Of a DNA stretch of 55,727 nt, positions 43,901 to 52,628 are shown one piece after another. Under the pieces are notes generated by a model, which did not search any database, was not told where the DNA came from, and was given only the letters and a program-made list of their open reading frames with translations. The position numbers were made by a program, and so were the translations under genes. The DNA is from Actinomycetes bacterium (lineage in GTDB: Bacteria; Actinomycetota; Acidimicrobiia; Acidimicrobiales; RAAP-2), in assembly GCA_021791615.1 (NCBI GenBank), contig JAJYWG010000377.1, positions 1-55,727 on the forward strand. Reading direction: 5' to 3'. Every line of letters starts with the position of its first letter. The first letter of the stretch is position 1.

Positions 43901-45577
43901 CAAATCATGGTCGCGTGGTTCGAGGAGGTCCTTTTGGCTCTCAATGACCCGGGTGTACTCGTAGTAGTGCCACAAGAGGAGGGGATGGAGCGGGGTAAGG
44001 AGCGCGACGACCGTCTCTCCGTTGTCGAGGAACACGGTATCGGTGAGCATGAGCAGTTCGACGAGGTTGCGGGCATCGTCGCCGAAGGCCTCGTGCAGGG
44101 CGCCGTACGCCTGCTCGGTGGCCGTGAGCAGCGAGCGGTATGCGTCGATGATGGGCGGCACGAGCGAACGCGTCGCGGCGGCCGTCGTCACCAGCAAAGG
44201 GGCGACGCAGAGCTCACCGACGTGGGGCAGGAGGTCATTGCGAGCCGCGTCGAAGGCGTCGAAGGCATCACGAACCTGAACGCCCGCTTCGGAGTGTTCG
44301 GCGAAGGCGGTGAGAAACTCGTCCACGCGATCTCGGTCCCAGTTGCGGAGGACTTCTACGGTCTGCTGAAAGTTGCGGATCATGGACGCGATGTTGTCGC
44401 CCCGAGACTTGATGAGCCCGCCGTAGCGCCCCTCACCGAGGAGCCGATTGACAAGATTCACAACGTCAGTCGAGACGACCTCGTCGACTTGGGCACCGCT
44501 CGGCAGGTTGACGCTCACCGGCTCGGGACGGACGGTGGAACTGTCGATGTCGTCGAGTTGGGCTCGCAGTTCGGTGATCGCGTGGTCGAGCGACGCGGCA
44601 CCGACGTCGTCGTCTTCGCCGTCCTCGCCGAGGAGGTTCTCCACCGCGAGGGCAGTGAGGTTCTTGGGTGGAGGCGGCGGTGAAGGTGGTGCGGGAGGCG
44701 CCTCGTCACCGGATCCGGGCGGCGGCGCGGGAGGTGGCGGCGTCCCGGACTTGACGCGTAACAGTTGACGCGCATCGGTCGCCGAGAGGCCGAGCCGTCC
44801 GCCACGGCGGTACTCCTGTAGGTCGCGAAGCCGCTCGCGCAACTCGGAGCGCCGCGCCGTGTCGGTCTCCGCAGCAAGCGCCTTGTCGACCTTTTGGCGG
44901 TCCTCTTCACTGAAGTTGGCAAGCCTCAGTGCCAGCGCGCGGTTGTCGTCGAGGCGCTTTCGGAGTTGCCTCTCACCCGGGTTGTCGAAGAATCCTGGGT
45001 CAGGCAGCAGGCCGAGCCTGTTGATCTGAAGGGCTGCCTGATCGCGACGTGCGGGGCCGTCCAAGGGCTCCAGAGCGAGGTAGTAGTCAACGAGATCGGA
45101 GAACGAGATCTGGTCGTCACCGCCGATGATCGTCCACCACCGCGGGAGGACTTCATTGGCCTCGCCGAACTCGGTGGCGGCGCGCTCGACGAGGAAGCGG
45201 CGCAGCAGGGCCGAACCGATCGGGACGAACTCCTCCAATGAGGTGAGCTTGGCAGCGTCCGATTCGGTGATGACGACGATGAGAGCATGCAGGCCCCGGG
45301 TGTTGCGCCACGCTTCAGCATCTTCCACACGGGTGGTGAAGACTTCGTCGGAAATACCCGCCGCAGGCGCCTCGGAAGCGGCAGCGGGATTGAGATAGGC
45401 AATGCGAAGGTCGATGTCCTGGCTCAGGATCCTTGCCATCTCGGAGAGCACCGCGGCGGCGTCGAGGTGGGGGACGTCGCGAACGAGGACGCCGGGTTGC
45501 CCCTGTGCCTGGCGCAAGGCCTCGCCCAGCAATTGTGCGACGAGGGTCCGCTCGTTGGGTACGGCGTCGGGCGTCAT
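40976..45577 (-). CDS. HerA-like ATPase with embedded PD-(D/E)XK nuclease motif (DptH-like)
   Basis: A 1533-aa protein, last gene of the defence-like operon. Residues up to about 900 are of unknown fold, with a proline-rich linker near 274-305. Near 950-970 is DLLVID...ITVVEVKTR, a D-(E)xK pattern (Asp950, Glu967, Lys969) typical of PD-(D/E)XK nucleases. A second Pro/Gly linker is near 1107-1150. A HerA/FtsK-type motor follows, with Walker A SGETGSGKTQ near 1197, Walker B LLVLDEAWRL near 1412, and sensor region IATQFPRDLP. Size and layout recall DptH (DndH) of phosphorothioate-dependent restriction. The ATG overlaps the upstream stop by 4 bp. Confidence 0.8.
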   Translation of the reverse strand: MTPDAVPNERTLVAQLLGEALRQAQGQPGVLVRDVPHLDAAAVLSEMARILSQDIDLRIAYLNPAAASEAPAAGISDEVFTTRVEDAEAWRNTRGLHALIVVITESDAAKLTSLEEFVPIGSALLRRFLVERAATEFGEANEVLPRWWTIIGGDDQISFSDLVDYYLALEPLDGPARRDQAALQINRLGLLPDPGFFDNPGERQLRKRLDDNRALALRLANFSEEDRQKVDKALAAETDTARRSELRERLRDLQEYRRGGRLGLSATDARQLLRVKSGTPPPPAPPPGSGDEAPPAPPSPPPPPKNLTALAVENLLGEDGEDDDVGAASLDHAITELRAQLDDIDSSTVRPEPVSVNLPSGAQVDEVVSTDVVNLVNRLLGEGRYGGLIKSRGDNIASMIRNFQQTVEVLRNWDRDRVDEFLTAFAEHSEAGVQVRDAFDAFDAARNDLLPHVGELCVAPLLVTTAAATRSLVPPIIDAYRSLLTATEQAYGALHEAFGDDARNLVELLMLTDTVFLDNGETVVALLTPLHPLLLWHYYEYTRVIESQKDLLEPRDHDLVRSEFASGGIPFFFASIGVPRLVSEHAPSSLPFTGRAGGLPHFSEQADARDPTDGLRPIRRLAEAYVALEPAAAEGLRLALLEPPDAGTYLSMCCDLADAERLRGAHVTVLRRGQTVGAELNLSGDEERRVQQRFGNHNERRFTFESWRVGPTPTSPPDSLTPHIFVAFDQTERTSADAGAALQKIQPLANRRRLVYRIGTHSLDLEPALGGILAEYSSLAGLAIGKKIVSYQTMHQTTALERQFTEAAKLVPWYVVADGHVDRDLDVGALRVLTDREGTRDIVAFTRSPAAFRRSLREVLRQFNTFVTDDQLDVLLTELSDLLDAGLLTLRPGRSGEVVQPHVRGLLGLLVAVQSLRAMTPEGHDRIILSLDSGQARRWLHLADDPYRADLLVIDGADDRFGITVVEVKTRQDTTSEYAINAGQVSGPAITQMLSTHRILRQVFDPGYPDLLVTPSRREILREHLYRELSKTAYPNETKQRWAKRSEQLFDGTPDVDLRCALIEVHLGTATASLEPLRNVSAADGDHLVPVAIINLNEDGVTSLEAAMTPPPEPPQPEPPADDQPTGGAPPSGSGGGMGASPAITPPAPSRRPPEPSLPEVPSNSRVLLGTSSASGHPRDVWFDPQSPDQPLSNPHISISGETGSGKTQAVKAILHDFLPRGVPALILDFKDDYSKADFAQREGFTVHDATYGSLPFNPMVPPIDPETGRANPISHVHELGNMLQRIYKLGDQQAFQLREAMKETYEIAGIGFKPFTPEPDQRYLPFEAIRDVLVREEATQLLGRLSPVFDLGLFSLGDAASTLNDLLSQPTVIRLSQLPGDQVKNAVAEFFLMALYSFLIRREHPHRLERLLVLDEAWRLVQSPFLEPIMREGRAFGLGVMIATQFPRDLPDSIAGSTATRVFFNQTKAEQVREIQRTLVGKTSGTEADHLGNLIRGLAPLECILQNLQYRPWIRLRAIPYFSRVAEQADQE

Positions 45578-47112
45578 CCGCGTGTCTCATCGGTCGTGAC
45601 CACGGTCCTGCCGTCGGCGTAAGACTTCGCCAAGCCGATGTCGACGATGAGGTCCCGGAAGGCAGTCAGATTCGCCCGCAAGTCAGCCTCGTTGACCGAC
45701 ACGGATCGCCCGATCTCTCCGCCCGCCCTGAGATCGATGCGGCGGATCACCTCGAAGTCGACGGTGCGGCCGAGGACAACCCCGAAGGACGAACGCAGGA
45801 TGTCGAGGAAGTCATCGAAGTCGAGGGGGTCACCTGGCTTCACGGTCGCGGCAACGAGCACCTCGGCGAACTCCGCGTTGACGCCGTAGCGCTTGTGCTC
45901 CTTACCACCACGGCCACGGTTGTCATACGGGAGGAGGTAGCCGCTGCGGCGCCCGAGGGCAAGCAGCGCATTCCACGGCAGGCCTTTCACCTCGCCCGGG
46001 CCGACGCCGGAGTACCCGACCTTCCAGAAGGCTTCGGCGAGCGCGGACAGAGGGTCGCAGGGACCCTGTGCCGCGAACTCGTCTCGGAGCGCGTTGCCCT
46101 CCTTGTCATTGGGGAGAGATCCGAGGAACGCCTGTGGGTCCGCCCCACACACCGAGTCCAGGTGTGCACGGATCTTGGTTATCACAAGCTGCTCGATGGC
46201 CCGGAAGCCGTTCTGCAACGTCGCGGCTGACGCCTCGCGTAGGGAGCGCAGGCGTCCGTCGAAGAGGTCGAGCAGGATCGGGGGCTGCTGCCCCGTCTCA
46301 GTCGCATCGCCGTAGCGGCGGATCATGTGGACGTGGATGGTAAAGGCGCCGAACAGGAGAAGTCGTCGCAAGGTCGTGAGCTTTGCTCCGAATGATCCTT
46401 CGTACGCGGCGAGTTGGTCATAGCGGCCACGCAACTCGCGGAGCGTCCCCGAGGTGAACTCCCCCTTCGACGTCGTGGCCAGCAGTGCTGCTGAGCGGTC
46501 CGCCCGCACCTGCGCTCGTGGCCCCATCGGGGCGTCACGTTCCTCCTCGACACCGAGGAGTGGCCAGCCGATCATCGTCCACGGGTCGGTGTCCGTTCCG
46601 AGAAGATGCACAAGTAGGTCGGCCGCAGGATGCGCCCTCGCGGGAGCACCGGCGGTCAGAAAGGCGGCGAGGAAGTCGCCGGAGCCGTTGTCGGAGATGT
46701 CCGACGTCACCATGCGGCGATGGGTGAGGGTGAACGACGCCTGCGTCGGAAAGACAGCATCGTCGGCTCCCAGGGTGTCCTTGGCCAGTGATCGAAAGCG
46801 GGTCAGAGCGTCGTCGGTCGGTGGGTTGCCGAAGCGGTCTGCGAACTGCGGGCCGTACGCCTCCAGGATGGCGGCGTTGGGGTTGCGTTCGTCGAGGTAG
46901 TCACCGCGCTGGTTCTTCACGAACTGACGGAGGACCCGTGCCAGCGGCGTGTGATCGTTGGTGATCCCGAGCAGACGGCGGGAGAGACCGTTGGCGACGT
47001 GTACGGGCTTCATCGAGGCGTTGGTGGGAAGAAAGCCGAACTCCTCGTCGTAGATACGCCCGAGCACCTGCGCCGGGGTCTCGATCTCGCTCGCCTCGGT
47101 TCCGGCGGTCAC
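45574..47112 (-). CDS. Unknown protein, middle gene of the defence-like operon (possibly DptG-like)
   Basis: A 512-aa soluble protein with no P-loop, nuclease motif or membrane segment that I can see. The N-terminal part (FGFLPTNASMKPVHVANGLS) and the C-terminal part (FDDFLDILRSSFGVVLGR) look like ordered domains. Its length and its position between an ATPase and a HerA-like gene match DptG in Dpt clusters, but I cannot show sequence similarity by eye. It has a GTG start. It overlaps both neighbours by 4 bp, so fixed stoichiometry is likely. Confidence 0.7.
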   Translation of the reverse strand: MTAGTEASEIETPAQVLGRIYDEEFGFLPTNASMKPVHVANGLSRRLLGITNDHTPLARVLRQFVKNQRGDYLDERNPNAAILEAYGPQFADRFGNPPTDDALTRFRSLAKDTLGADDAVFPTQASFTLTHRRMVTSDISDNGSGDFLAAFLTAGAPARAHPAADLLVHLLGTDTDPWTMIGWPLLGVEEERDAPMGPRAQVRADRSAALLATTSKGEFTSGTLRELRGRYDQLAAYEGSFGAKLTTLRRLLLFGAFTIHVHMIRRYGDATETGQQPPILLDLFDGRLRSLREASAATLQNGFRAIEQLVITKIRAHLDSVCGADPQAFLGSLPNDKEGNALRDEFAAQGPCDPLSALAEAFWKVGYSGVGPGEVKGLPWNALLALGRRSGYLLPYDNRGRGGKEHKRYGVNAEFAEVLVAATVKPGDPLDFDDFLDILRSSFGVVLGRTVDFEVIRRIDLRAGGEIGRSVSVNEADLRANLTAFRDLIVDIGLAKSYADGRTVVTTDETRG

Positions 47113-50100
47113 AACTCGTACCTCGCAGGCTGGCGCCTCACCTGTACCTTGGCGCGAAGGTTGGTGTCGACGTTGCGGATCTCGAGGTCCGAGAGCGGCT
47201 TCTGTTCGTGGAAGACCCGGTGCTGCTCATCGACGAACCGGGTCACCTTGCGCGCCACGCTCCGAGACCAGGTGGAGCGGCCGAGCCCGACAGCCGCCTC
47301 TCGCAGCGTCAGGTAGACGTCGCGGTCCAAGACGATCCGGCTGGGCCTCTCGCTCTGCGGATTGGCACTGAGGGCGAACTGGTTCACCCGCCGGAGTTCC
47401 TCGGGAAGCCAGGCGGTCACCCATTCGGCGAGGTGGGGACCGCAGACCGTGATGGCATCGGCCGGCTGTGAGTAGAGGGCAACGAACGTCGCCGGCGCTC
47501 GGACGTCGTAGCGGTGGCTCTGCCACAGGGTGAGGCGGTTGTCCTCGTCCTTGGAGCAGTCGGGCTCGAAGAAGCGGTTGACGGCCAGCACCATCTCGCG
47601 CACAAGCTGCGGATCACCGTTGACACCCTCGTGGAGCACGCGGTCGAACTCCGTCTCGTCGGCGGGAAGCAGTCTCAACAAGTCGGCGCCGCGAGCGTGC
47701 TCGAAGAAGAAGCGGCGTTTGGCGACCTTGAAGCACTGCTCCTGCTCGTCGTCCGAGCTGTAGGCGGCGGCAACGGGAACGTCGGTGGGATCCAGCCAGT
47801 CGTTCGGATCCGTGGTCCCGCGCCAGAGATGTTCGTCGAGGTCAGGGTGAGTGACGGTGGCCGGGTCGAAGGAGCGCCGGACGAGGTGGAAGAGGGGCCC
47901 TTCCCCTCCTTCGAAGACGGCGTTGGCATAGAGGTAGCGGCCACTGCCTTGGCTCATGATCCGACCGGTGGCATCGGTGCCCCCGGTCATGATGTAGGCG
48001 AGGAAGCCCATGATCTGGCGCATGGTGGCGTGCTCACCACGGCGCGACGCCTGATCCAGGAGGGCTGCGAGCCGCGCCTGCACACGGCTGGTCCGGAGCC
48101 GGTCGACATTGCGACGCGCCGGGTCGGCATCAGCCAGGTCAGCGACGAAGCGGTCGTCCGTGAGCCGTTCAATCGCCGCCGTGACGACGTTCGGGGCCAG
48201 GACGTTGCGGAGGTTGAGATCGATGACCGCGACCTTGCCCTTGGGGGGCTCGGGTGCCTCGCCGTAGTAGACGGCGGACTGCACTTGGCGGACAGCCTCG
48301 TCGACAGGCTCGAACTCCTCCGAACGCGCCAGGCGGCGCAACTCGAAGAGAGGCCACTCGTTGATCGCTAGCACGAAGGCCCGTCCGGTCTCGTGGCAGG
48401 TACGCCAGGACGCCAGAACCTCGGAGTCGGTGCAGGCGTTGGCATCCGTGATGACCACGGCGTCGTACTGCGTGGTCAGGGTGGCGCGGAGGCGTTCGAT
48501 GAGGAACGTCTTTCCATCGCCAGGGTTGCCGGTGACCACGATTTGCCAGCCGTCCTTGGCGGACTGGAGCAGGTAGTCGTCGAGTCCGAGGTCCACGTGG
48601 ATCCAGTCCAGCTCCTCGGTGGTGAGGCGGTCCGCGTAGCTGTTGGCGTTCCGGTACAGCTTCTCGACGAAGGAGATCGGGCCGTTCGTGTTGGCGAAAC
48701 GCAGGTCGGAGATGGCCGTAGAGCGGGCGCTGGTGGAGTCCCCATAGCTCGATGCTCCGAGGTCGGATGCGACGCGGCTGAGGAGATGGTCATCGCGCTC
48801 GATACCTCTGATGATGTCGAGCGTCTCGGGACGGGCGAGCCGACCCTTCAACCAGCGATCGTGCCAGTGCGCGGCGATCGTCTGCGTGGTCGAGTCGTCG
48901 CCAGAGGCAGGGAGCACGTACTTGGGGGTTCGCGTGAGGCCAAGGAGGACGTCATCCGCGTTCGTTGCGAGCGGGACCGCGTACAATAGGCGTGGAGAGT
49001 GGTGGCGCAGGAACTCCTCCGGGCGGAGCCCCAGAGCGTCAAGGCCCATGCGGAGCGAGCGCAGCTTGGGGCTCATCCCCTCGCCGAAGAGGTGGTTGAC
49101 GACCCTCCGCTTGTTGTTGGCGAGCCGTGCGGCGGCGATCAAGCTCTCCGTAGTGTCGGAGGCGAACTGGACGGTGCCGAAGCTGTCCGTGATGCCCACG
49201 CGCTCGTAGCGAATGTCCCCGCTGGCACCGACGACGTCTCCGGGTACTCGCACGCGGTTGTACTGGGCGCTGCCGAAGGCGTACAGGCTCGACGTCGTGA
49301 GCAGGGAGAGTGCCGGCTTCCGACGAATAGGGCGTCCTGCCATGCCCGAGGCGATGAGACTGATCTTGCCCGCATACCGGCGCTTGACGTCGTTCACGAC
49401 CTGGGGACTGGTCATGAGCATGGCGACGAGCTTTCCACCAAGCACCTGCTGGTACGGGGAGACCGCTCCACAGGTGATGATCTCCATAACGTTCTCCGCA
49501 ACCGCTTGCTGCTTGATCCTGCGAAGGACCGTCTCGACGGCCCGGCGGCCATCTTCGGCCCAGAGCAATTCCCGCATCCGCTTTGGATCCTCGGCCACAC
49601 CGGCCCCCTCGAAGACGGCGATGGCTCGAAGGGTGTCCCCAAGGTTCGCTGAGCGCTTCCGTCGGTAGAGCTGGGTGGTGGCAACAGCCACCCAGTCCAC
49701 GTCGTAAGCGCGACCGTCCTCGACCAGGTTGTGCGCCTCACGAATGAGGAGGTACTCAGCGGTGCGATTGTCGCCAGCCCGTTGCAGCGCTCCCCGGCGA
49801 GCGCTGTCGGCCGCCTGCTCGCTCCCGTGCAGGTAGGCGACAGCCTCTTGAGGGCTCAGGCCATCGAGCTTGAAGTCGTCAACGTAGATGCGGTCGGCCT
49901 CGGCGTGGATGAAGGCGAGTAAGTGTCGGACGATCTTCCTCTGCTCTGCCGGTGACGACGAGTCCAGGCGGCGGGCGAGCGAGTGGACAGACCATCCCAG
50001 TGCGTCGTCCCTCTGTGCGAGACCAAGGATGGCGTTGCCCAGCGCGGCGATACCAATGATCGGTCGATTCGGCCCTGCCTCGTCGCGTACGAGATAGTGC

Positions 50101-50789
50101 ATGTTCCGGCCGGGCGTGGTCTGGTACGGGATCGACCACTGAAGGCGGGCATAGCGCCAGACGTCTTGAAGGCGGAGCCCCGTGACCTCGTCCCGAGAGT
50201 CCGCCATGACCAACTCGAGGACCGGACGTATCGCCGCTTCGGACGTGCCCTTACTGCGGGCCTTCTGGATGCGGCTCGCCAACTCTGGCCCGTCGGCGAA
50301 CAACGACCCGACGTCATGCCGTTCCATCTTGGCGATGAAGTCGGCGACCGACGGAGAGAGGAGCTGGTCCGCGACGGCGAACCGGAACGAGTTGCGCAAC
50401 TCGGACTTCGCTTCCGAGGGATCCTCGCCCCCCGGCGTGAGCATGGGCGGCAGGATGTAGATCCCGTCGTCGTCGGAATCCGGTACCCATCCCTGCAGGA
50501 TCAGGTCGCGGAGCAGCCGCAGCGTGGCGATGTAGTACACGGTGGGTTGCATGTCGTCGTCGTCCACGCCGAACTGACGGAGTTGGACCCGTCGTGCCTC
50601 GGCGGCATCGATGGCGCGGCGGACACGGAGCACCCGATCGTCCGTGTCGCGGTCTCGGAACTGGGCGACCAGGGCGTAGAGGTCCTGGTGGTACCCGAGA
50701 CTGAGCCGCGGGCGGAAGCGACGAGTTTCACCCCGGCCGATGAGCGTGGTCCGACCACCGCCGACCTGCGAGACCGGGGTCGGGCTCAC
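47109..50789 (-). CDS. DruA-like (DUF4338) protein fused to a C-terminal P-loop ATPase
   Basis: A 1226-aa protein. Residues of about 200-640 carry the pattern I associate with long DUF4338/DruA proteins: YLVRDEAGPNRPIIGIAALG near 230, then QVLGGKLVAMLM, ASGMAGRPIRR, TTSSLYAFGSAQYNRV near 495 and VNHLFGEGMSPKLRSLRMGL near 565. A P-loop NTPase follows, with Walker A GNPGDGKT at 754-761 and a candidate Walker B downstream (FVLAINEW); its lower part is helical. The ATPase part is similar in size to DptF. The GTG overlaps the HTH gene stop. No DruE helicase is present, so this is not classical Druantia. Confidence 0.82.
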   Translation of the reverse strand: MSPTPVSQVGGGRTTLIGRGETRRFRPRLSLGYHQDLYALVAQFRDRDTDDRVLRVRRAIDAAEARRVQLRQFGVDDDDMQPTVYYIATLRLLRDLILQGWVPDSDDDGIYILPPMLTPGGEDPSEAKSELRNSFRFAVADQLLSPSVADFIAKMERHDVGSLFADGPELASRIQKARSKGTSEAAIRPVLELVMADSRDEVTGLRLQDVWRYARLQWSIPYQTTPGRNMHYLVRDEAGPNRPIIGIAALGNAILGLAQRDDALGWSVHSLARRLDSSSPAEQRKIVRHLLAFIHAEADRIYVDDFKLDGLSPQEAVAYLHGSEQAADSARRGALQRAGDNRTAEYLLIREAHNLVEDGRAYDVDWVAVATTQLYRRKRSANLGDTLRAIAVFEGAGVAEDPKRMRELLWAEDGRRAVETVLRRIKQQAVAENVMEIITCGAVSPYQQVLGGKLVAMLMTSPQVVNDVKRRYAGKISLIASGMAGRPIRRKPALSLLTTSSLYAFGSAQYNRVRVPGDVVGASGDIRYERVGITDSFGTVQFASDTTESLIAAARLANNKRRVVNHLFGEGMSPKLRSLRMGLDALGLRPEEFLRHHSPRLLYAVPLATNADDVLLGLTRTPKYVLPASGDDSTTQTIAAHWHDRWLKGRLARPETLDIIRGIERDDHLLSRVASDLGASSYGDSTSARSTAISDLRFANTNGPISFVEKLYRNANSYADRLTTEELDWIHVDLGLDDYLLQSAKDGWQIVVTGNPGDGKTFLIERLRATLTTQYDAVVITDANACTDSEVLASWRTCHETGRAFVLAINEWPLFELRRLARSEEFEPVDEAVRQVQSAVYYGEAPEPPKGKVAVIDLNLRNVLAPNVVTAAIERLTDDRFVADLADADPARRNVDRLRTSRVQARLAALLDQASRRGEHATMRQIMGFLAYIMTGGTDATGRIMSQGSGRYLYANAVFEGGEGPLFHLVRRSFDPATVTHPDLDEHLWRGTTDPNDWLDPTDVPVAAAYSSDDEQEQCFKVAKRRFFFEHARGADLLRLLPADETEFDRVLHEGVNGDPQLVREMVLAVNRFFEPDCSKDEDNRLTLWQSHRYDVRAPATFVALYSQPADAITVCGPHLAEWVTAWLPEELRRVNQFALSANPQSERPSRIVLDRDVYLTLREAAVGLGRSTWSRSVARKVTRFVDEQHRVFHEQKPLSDLEIRNVDTNLRAKVQVRRQPARYEL

Positions 50790-50983
50790 AGCGCGACACC
50801 GTTCGTCTCTCGCTTGGATCCACGGAGGTAGTTCAGGAGGTCGCTGCGGAGAAACCGCCAGGCACGACCAACCTTCTCACCAGGGAGAACGCCGTCGCGG
50901 GCAAGGCCGAGGACGGTCTTCGTGCTGACGCGGAGCAGCTTGGCTGCCTCCTCGGTCGTCAACACCTCCTCATTTTCTGCCAT
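50786..50983 (-). CDS. Excisionase-family helix-turn-helix protein
   Basis: A 65-aa DNA-binding protein of the HTH_17/excisionase type: TTEEAAKLLRVSTKTVLGLA, then GEKVGRAWRFLRSDLLNYL. It heads the operon and its TGA overlaps the next GTG. It may autoregulate the defence operon, or be a recombination directionality factor of the island. The ATG at 50983 has GGAAG just upstream. Confidence 0.85.
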   Translation of the reverse strand: MAENEEVLTTEEAAKLLRVSTKTVLGLARDGVLPGEKVGRAWRFLRSDLLNYLRGSKRETNGVAL

Positions 50984-51341
50984 CTTCCGTCAACTCCCTG
51001 CGAACACCGATAACGGGATACTAGTTCCGGCATGGACGCGGTGCGGGGACCTCGACGCGACTGCCTCCACCGCACGTCGGGAGGATCACACACGGAGGAG
51101 GTTCCTACCACGGGGGTGTGCCTGGTGCCCCGAGGCGACCAGACCGACCAGCGACCGCCTGACGTGGCCAAGACTCGCAGGGACTCCGAGTTCGAGCGCG
51201 CCAACGACCGGATTGGAGGGGAGGTTCGGGCGGTTGCACATGGTGTCGCCCGTCCTCCTTCGCGACTGAACGGGGCCACCGTCACACCGTCGAGGCAAGC
51301 TGGTGGGTGGTCGCCGTCGGGCCGACAGACTGGAGGACAGG
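50984..51341. other. Divergent intergenic region between two defence-like gene groups
   Basis: 358 bp separating the leftward HTH-led operon from the rightward zinc-ribbon/TIR group. It should hold both promoters. Frames crossing it lack coding character. I see no clear repeat or hairpin. Confidence 0.4.
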
Positions 51342-51530
51342 ATGGCGAAGAAGAAGCGCAGTGGTTCCGGTGGCCTACCGCGGAGCGTGGTGATGGTCGG
51401 ACTCCACATCGCCAGCGACATTGCCCTGAAGGCCACCTGTCCCCGTTGTGGCGGCCAGGTGATCCTGTACTACTGCAAGAGTTGCAACCGACCAGTATGG
51501 CCGAGGCGGCGCAGGCCCTTCGCCCCGTAA
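51342..51530 (+). CDS. Zinc-ribbon microprotein
   Basis: A 62-aa protein with a basic start (MAKKKRSGSGG), a hydrophobic stretch, and a CPRCG...CKSC pair of zinc knuckles, ending in a basic Arg/Pro tail. The ATG is preceded by GGAGGACAG. It lies 160 bp before the TIR-like gene on the same strand. It could be a nucleic-acid-binding regulator; function unknown. Confidence 0.65.
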   Translation: MAKKKRSGSGGLPRSVVMVGLHIASDIALKATCPRCGGQVILYYCKSCNRPVWPRRRRPFAP

Positions 51531-51690
51531 CGGTGCTCGACTCAAACCCAAACACACGTTCGCTGTCGATGTATCCTGATGCAGGTCAAACGGAGGTGAG
51601 AGGCTCCTCGCTAATCTGAGTGGGCGCCCGGCCGGGCTGGCTCGTCGGTGTTCGTGGTGCCGGGGGGCGCTCATCGGAGGAGTGGAACCT

Positions 51691-52554
51691 ATGGCGACAC
51701 GAAAGCGGACGTCGGATGGTCCGCCGCCAGAGGAGCCACGGCTGCAGGTCGCTCGGGCGGAGGCATGTCGGAGCCTTGACGAGCGCGTCGGGCTCGGTCA
51801 GCAGATGCTCGACCGCCAGGTCAACTCCGCACAGGAAGTAGACAAGCTCAAGAGCGACTTTCACACCTGGCACGACTACAACGAGAGACTGCTCCAGCGC
51901 CTCTTCACGACGACGGCGCTCGTGGATGAGTACGTGCCCGTCATGTTCATGGCGAGCGGCTCGCTCGACCCGCAGCGACGCCTGCAATCGGTCCGGTACG
52001 ACATCGAGCACCAGAAGCAGAAGCTCGTCTCGATAGCCAACCGGCTCGATCTCTACGACGAACCGTCGGGAGTCGGTGCCGCAGCGGGGAGGATGACGAT
52101 CATGCCCAGGGGACAGACGGTGTTCGTCGTGCACGGGCACGACGATGCACGCAAGCTCGAGGTCGCGCACTTCATCGAGCGCGTCACCGGGCGACGGCCC
52201 ACGATCCTCCACGAGCAGTCGAACCGTGGCCGGACCGTCATCGAGAAGCTCGAGGAACACGCCGCCGAGGCCGGGTTCGCCGTCGTCCTCCTCACCGGGG
52301 ACGACGTCGGCGGGGTCGACGACGCGGGCCTCCGGCCACGGGCCCGACAGAACGTGGTCCTGGAGTTCGGGCTGTTCATAGGTCTCCTCGGCAGGAGCGG
52401 CGTCGTTGCCCTGTGCGAGGAGGGCGTCGAAAAGCCGTCGGACATCGAGGGCGTCCTGTACGTGTCCTTCGCCGAGAACTGGCAGCTCAAGTTGGCCCAG
52501 GAGATGCAAGCCGCGGGGATCGACCTCGACCTCAACAAAGCCCTCGTCCAGTAG
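51691..52554 (+). CDS. TIR-like effector (PF10137, Cap12/Pycsar-effector type)
   Basis: A 287-aa protein. The first 130 or so residues are helical, with a possible coiled coil (RQVNSAQEVDKLKSDFH). The rest is a predicted nucleotide-binding TIR-like domain: TVFVVHGHDDARKLEVAHFI, LHEQSNRGRTVIEKLE, FAVVLLTGDDVG, RPRARQNVVLEFGLFIGLLG, with Glu225 as the likely catalytic NADase residue. Family members act as NAD-depleting effectors in CBASS/Pycsar systems. No nucleotide cyclase gene is visible. The ATG at 51691 lies 8 nt after GGAGGAG and is preferred to a GTG at 51682. Confidence 0.85.
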   Translation: MATRKRTSDGPPPEEPRLQVARAEACRSLDERVGLGQQMLDRQVNSAQEVDKLKSDFHTWHDYNERLLQRLFTTTALVDEYVPVMFMASGSLDPQRRLQSVRYDIEHQKQKLVSIANRLDLYDEPSGVGAAAGRMTIMPRGQTVFVVHGHDDARKLEVAHFIERVTGRRPTILHEQSNRGRTVIEKLEEHAAEAGFAVVLLTGDDVGGVDDAGLRPRARQNVVLEFGLFIGLLGRSGVVALCEEGVEKPSDIEGVLYVSFAENWQLKLAQEMQAAGIDLDLNKALVQ

Positions 52555-52628
52555 GGCTCGTTGCCGGCGTCGGTACCGAACACCAGTTCGGTGAACTACA
52601 ATGGTGTCACTCGAGAGGAGGTTCAGCA

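Noticed and set aside
42352..43920. Short matches to the tRNA T-arm (GGTTCGAG) as a possible right attachment site
   Set aside because: Only 8 bases match in each case and the flanking sequence does not follow the tRNA 3' end.
40976..50983. Calling the operon Druantia
   Set aside because: No DruE (large DUF1998 helicase) or DruB-D genes; only the DruA-like domain is shared.
40976..50983. Calling the operon a complete Dnd/Dpt system
   Set aside because: No dndABCDE modification genes in the window, and similarity to DptF/G/H rests on size, order and P-loops only.
51032..51619. 195-codon frame spanning the divergent intergenic region and the zinc-ribbon gene
   Set aside because: Lacks coding character; the zinc-ribbon gene in another frame has a clear ribosome site and cysteine motif.
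51691..52554. Calling the TIR-like gene part of CBASS or Pycsar
   Set aside because: No CD-NTase or nucleotide cyclase gene is visible on either side within the window.
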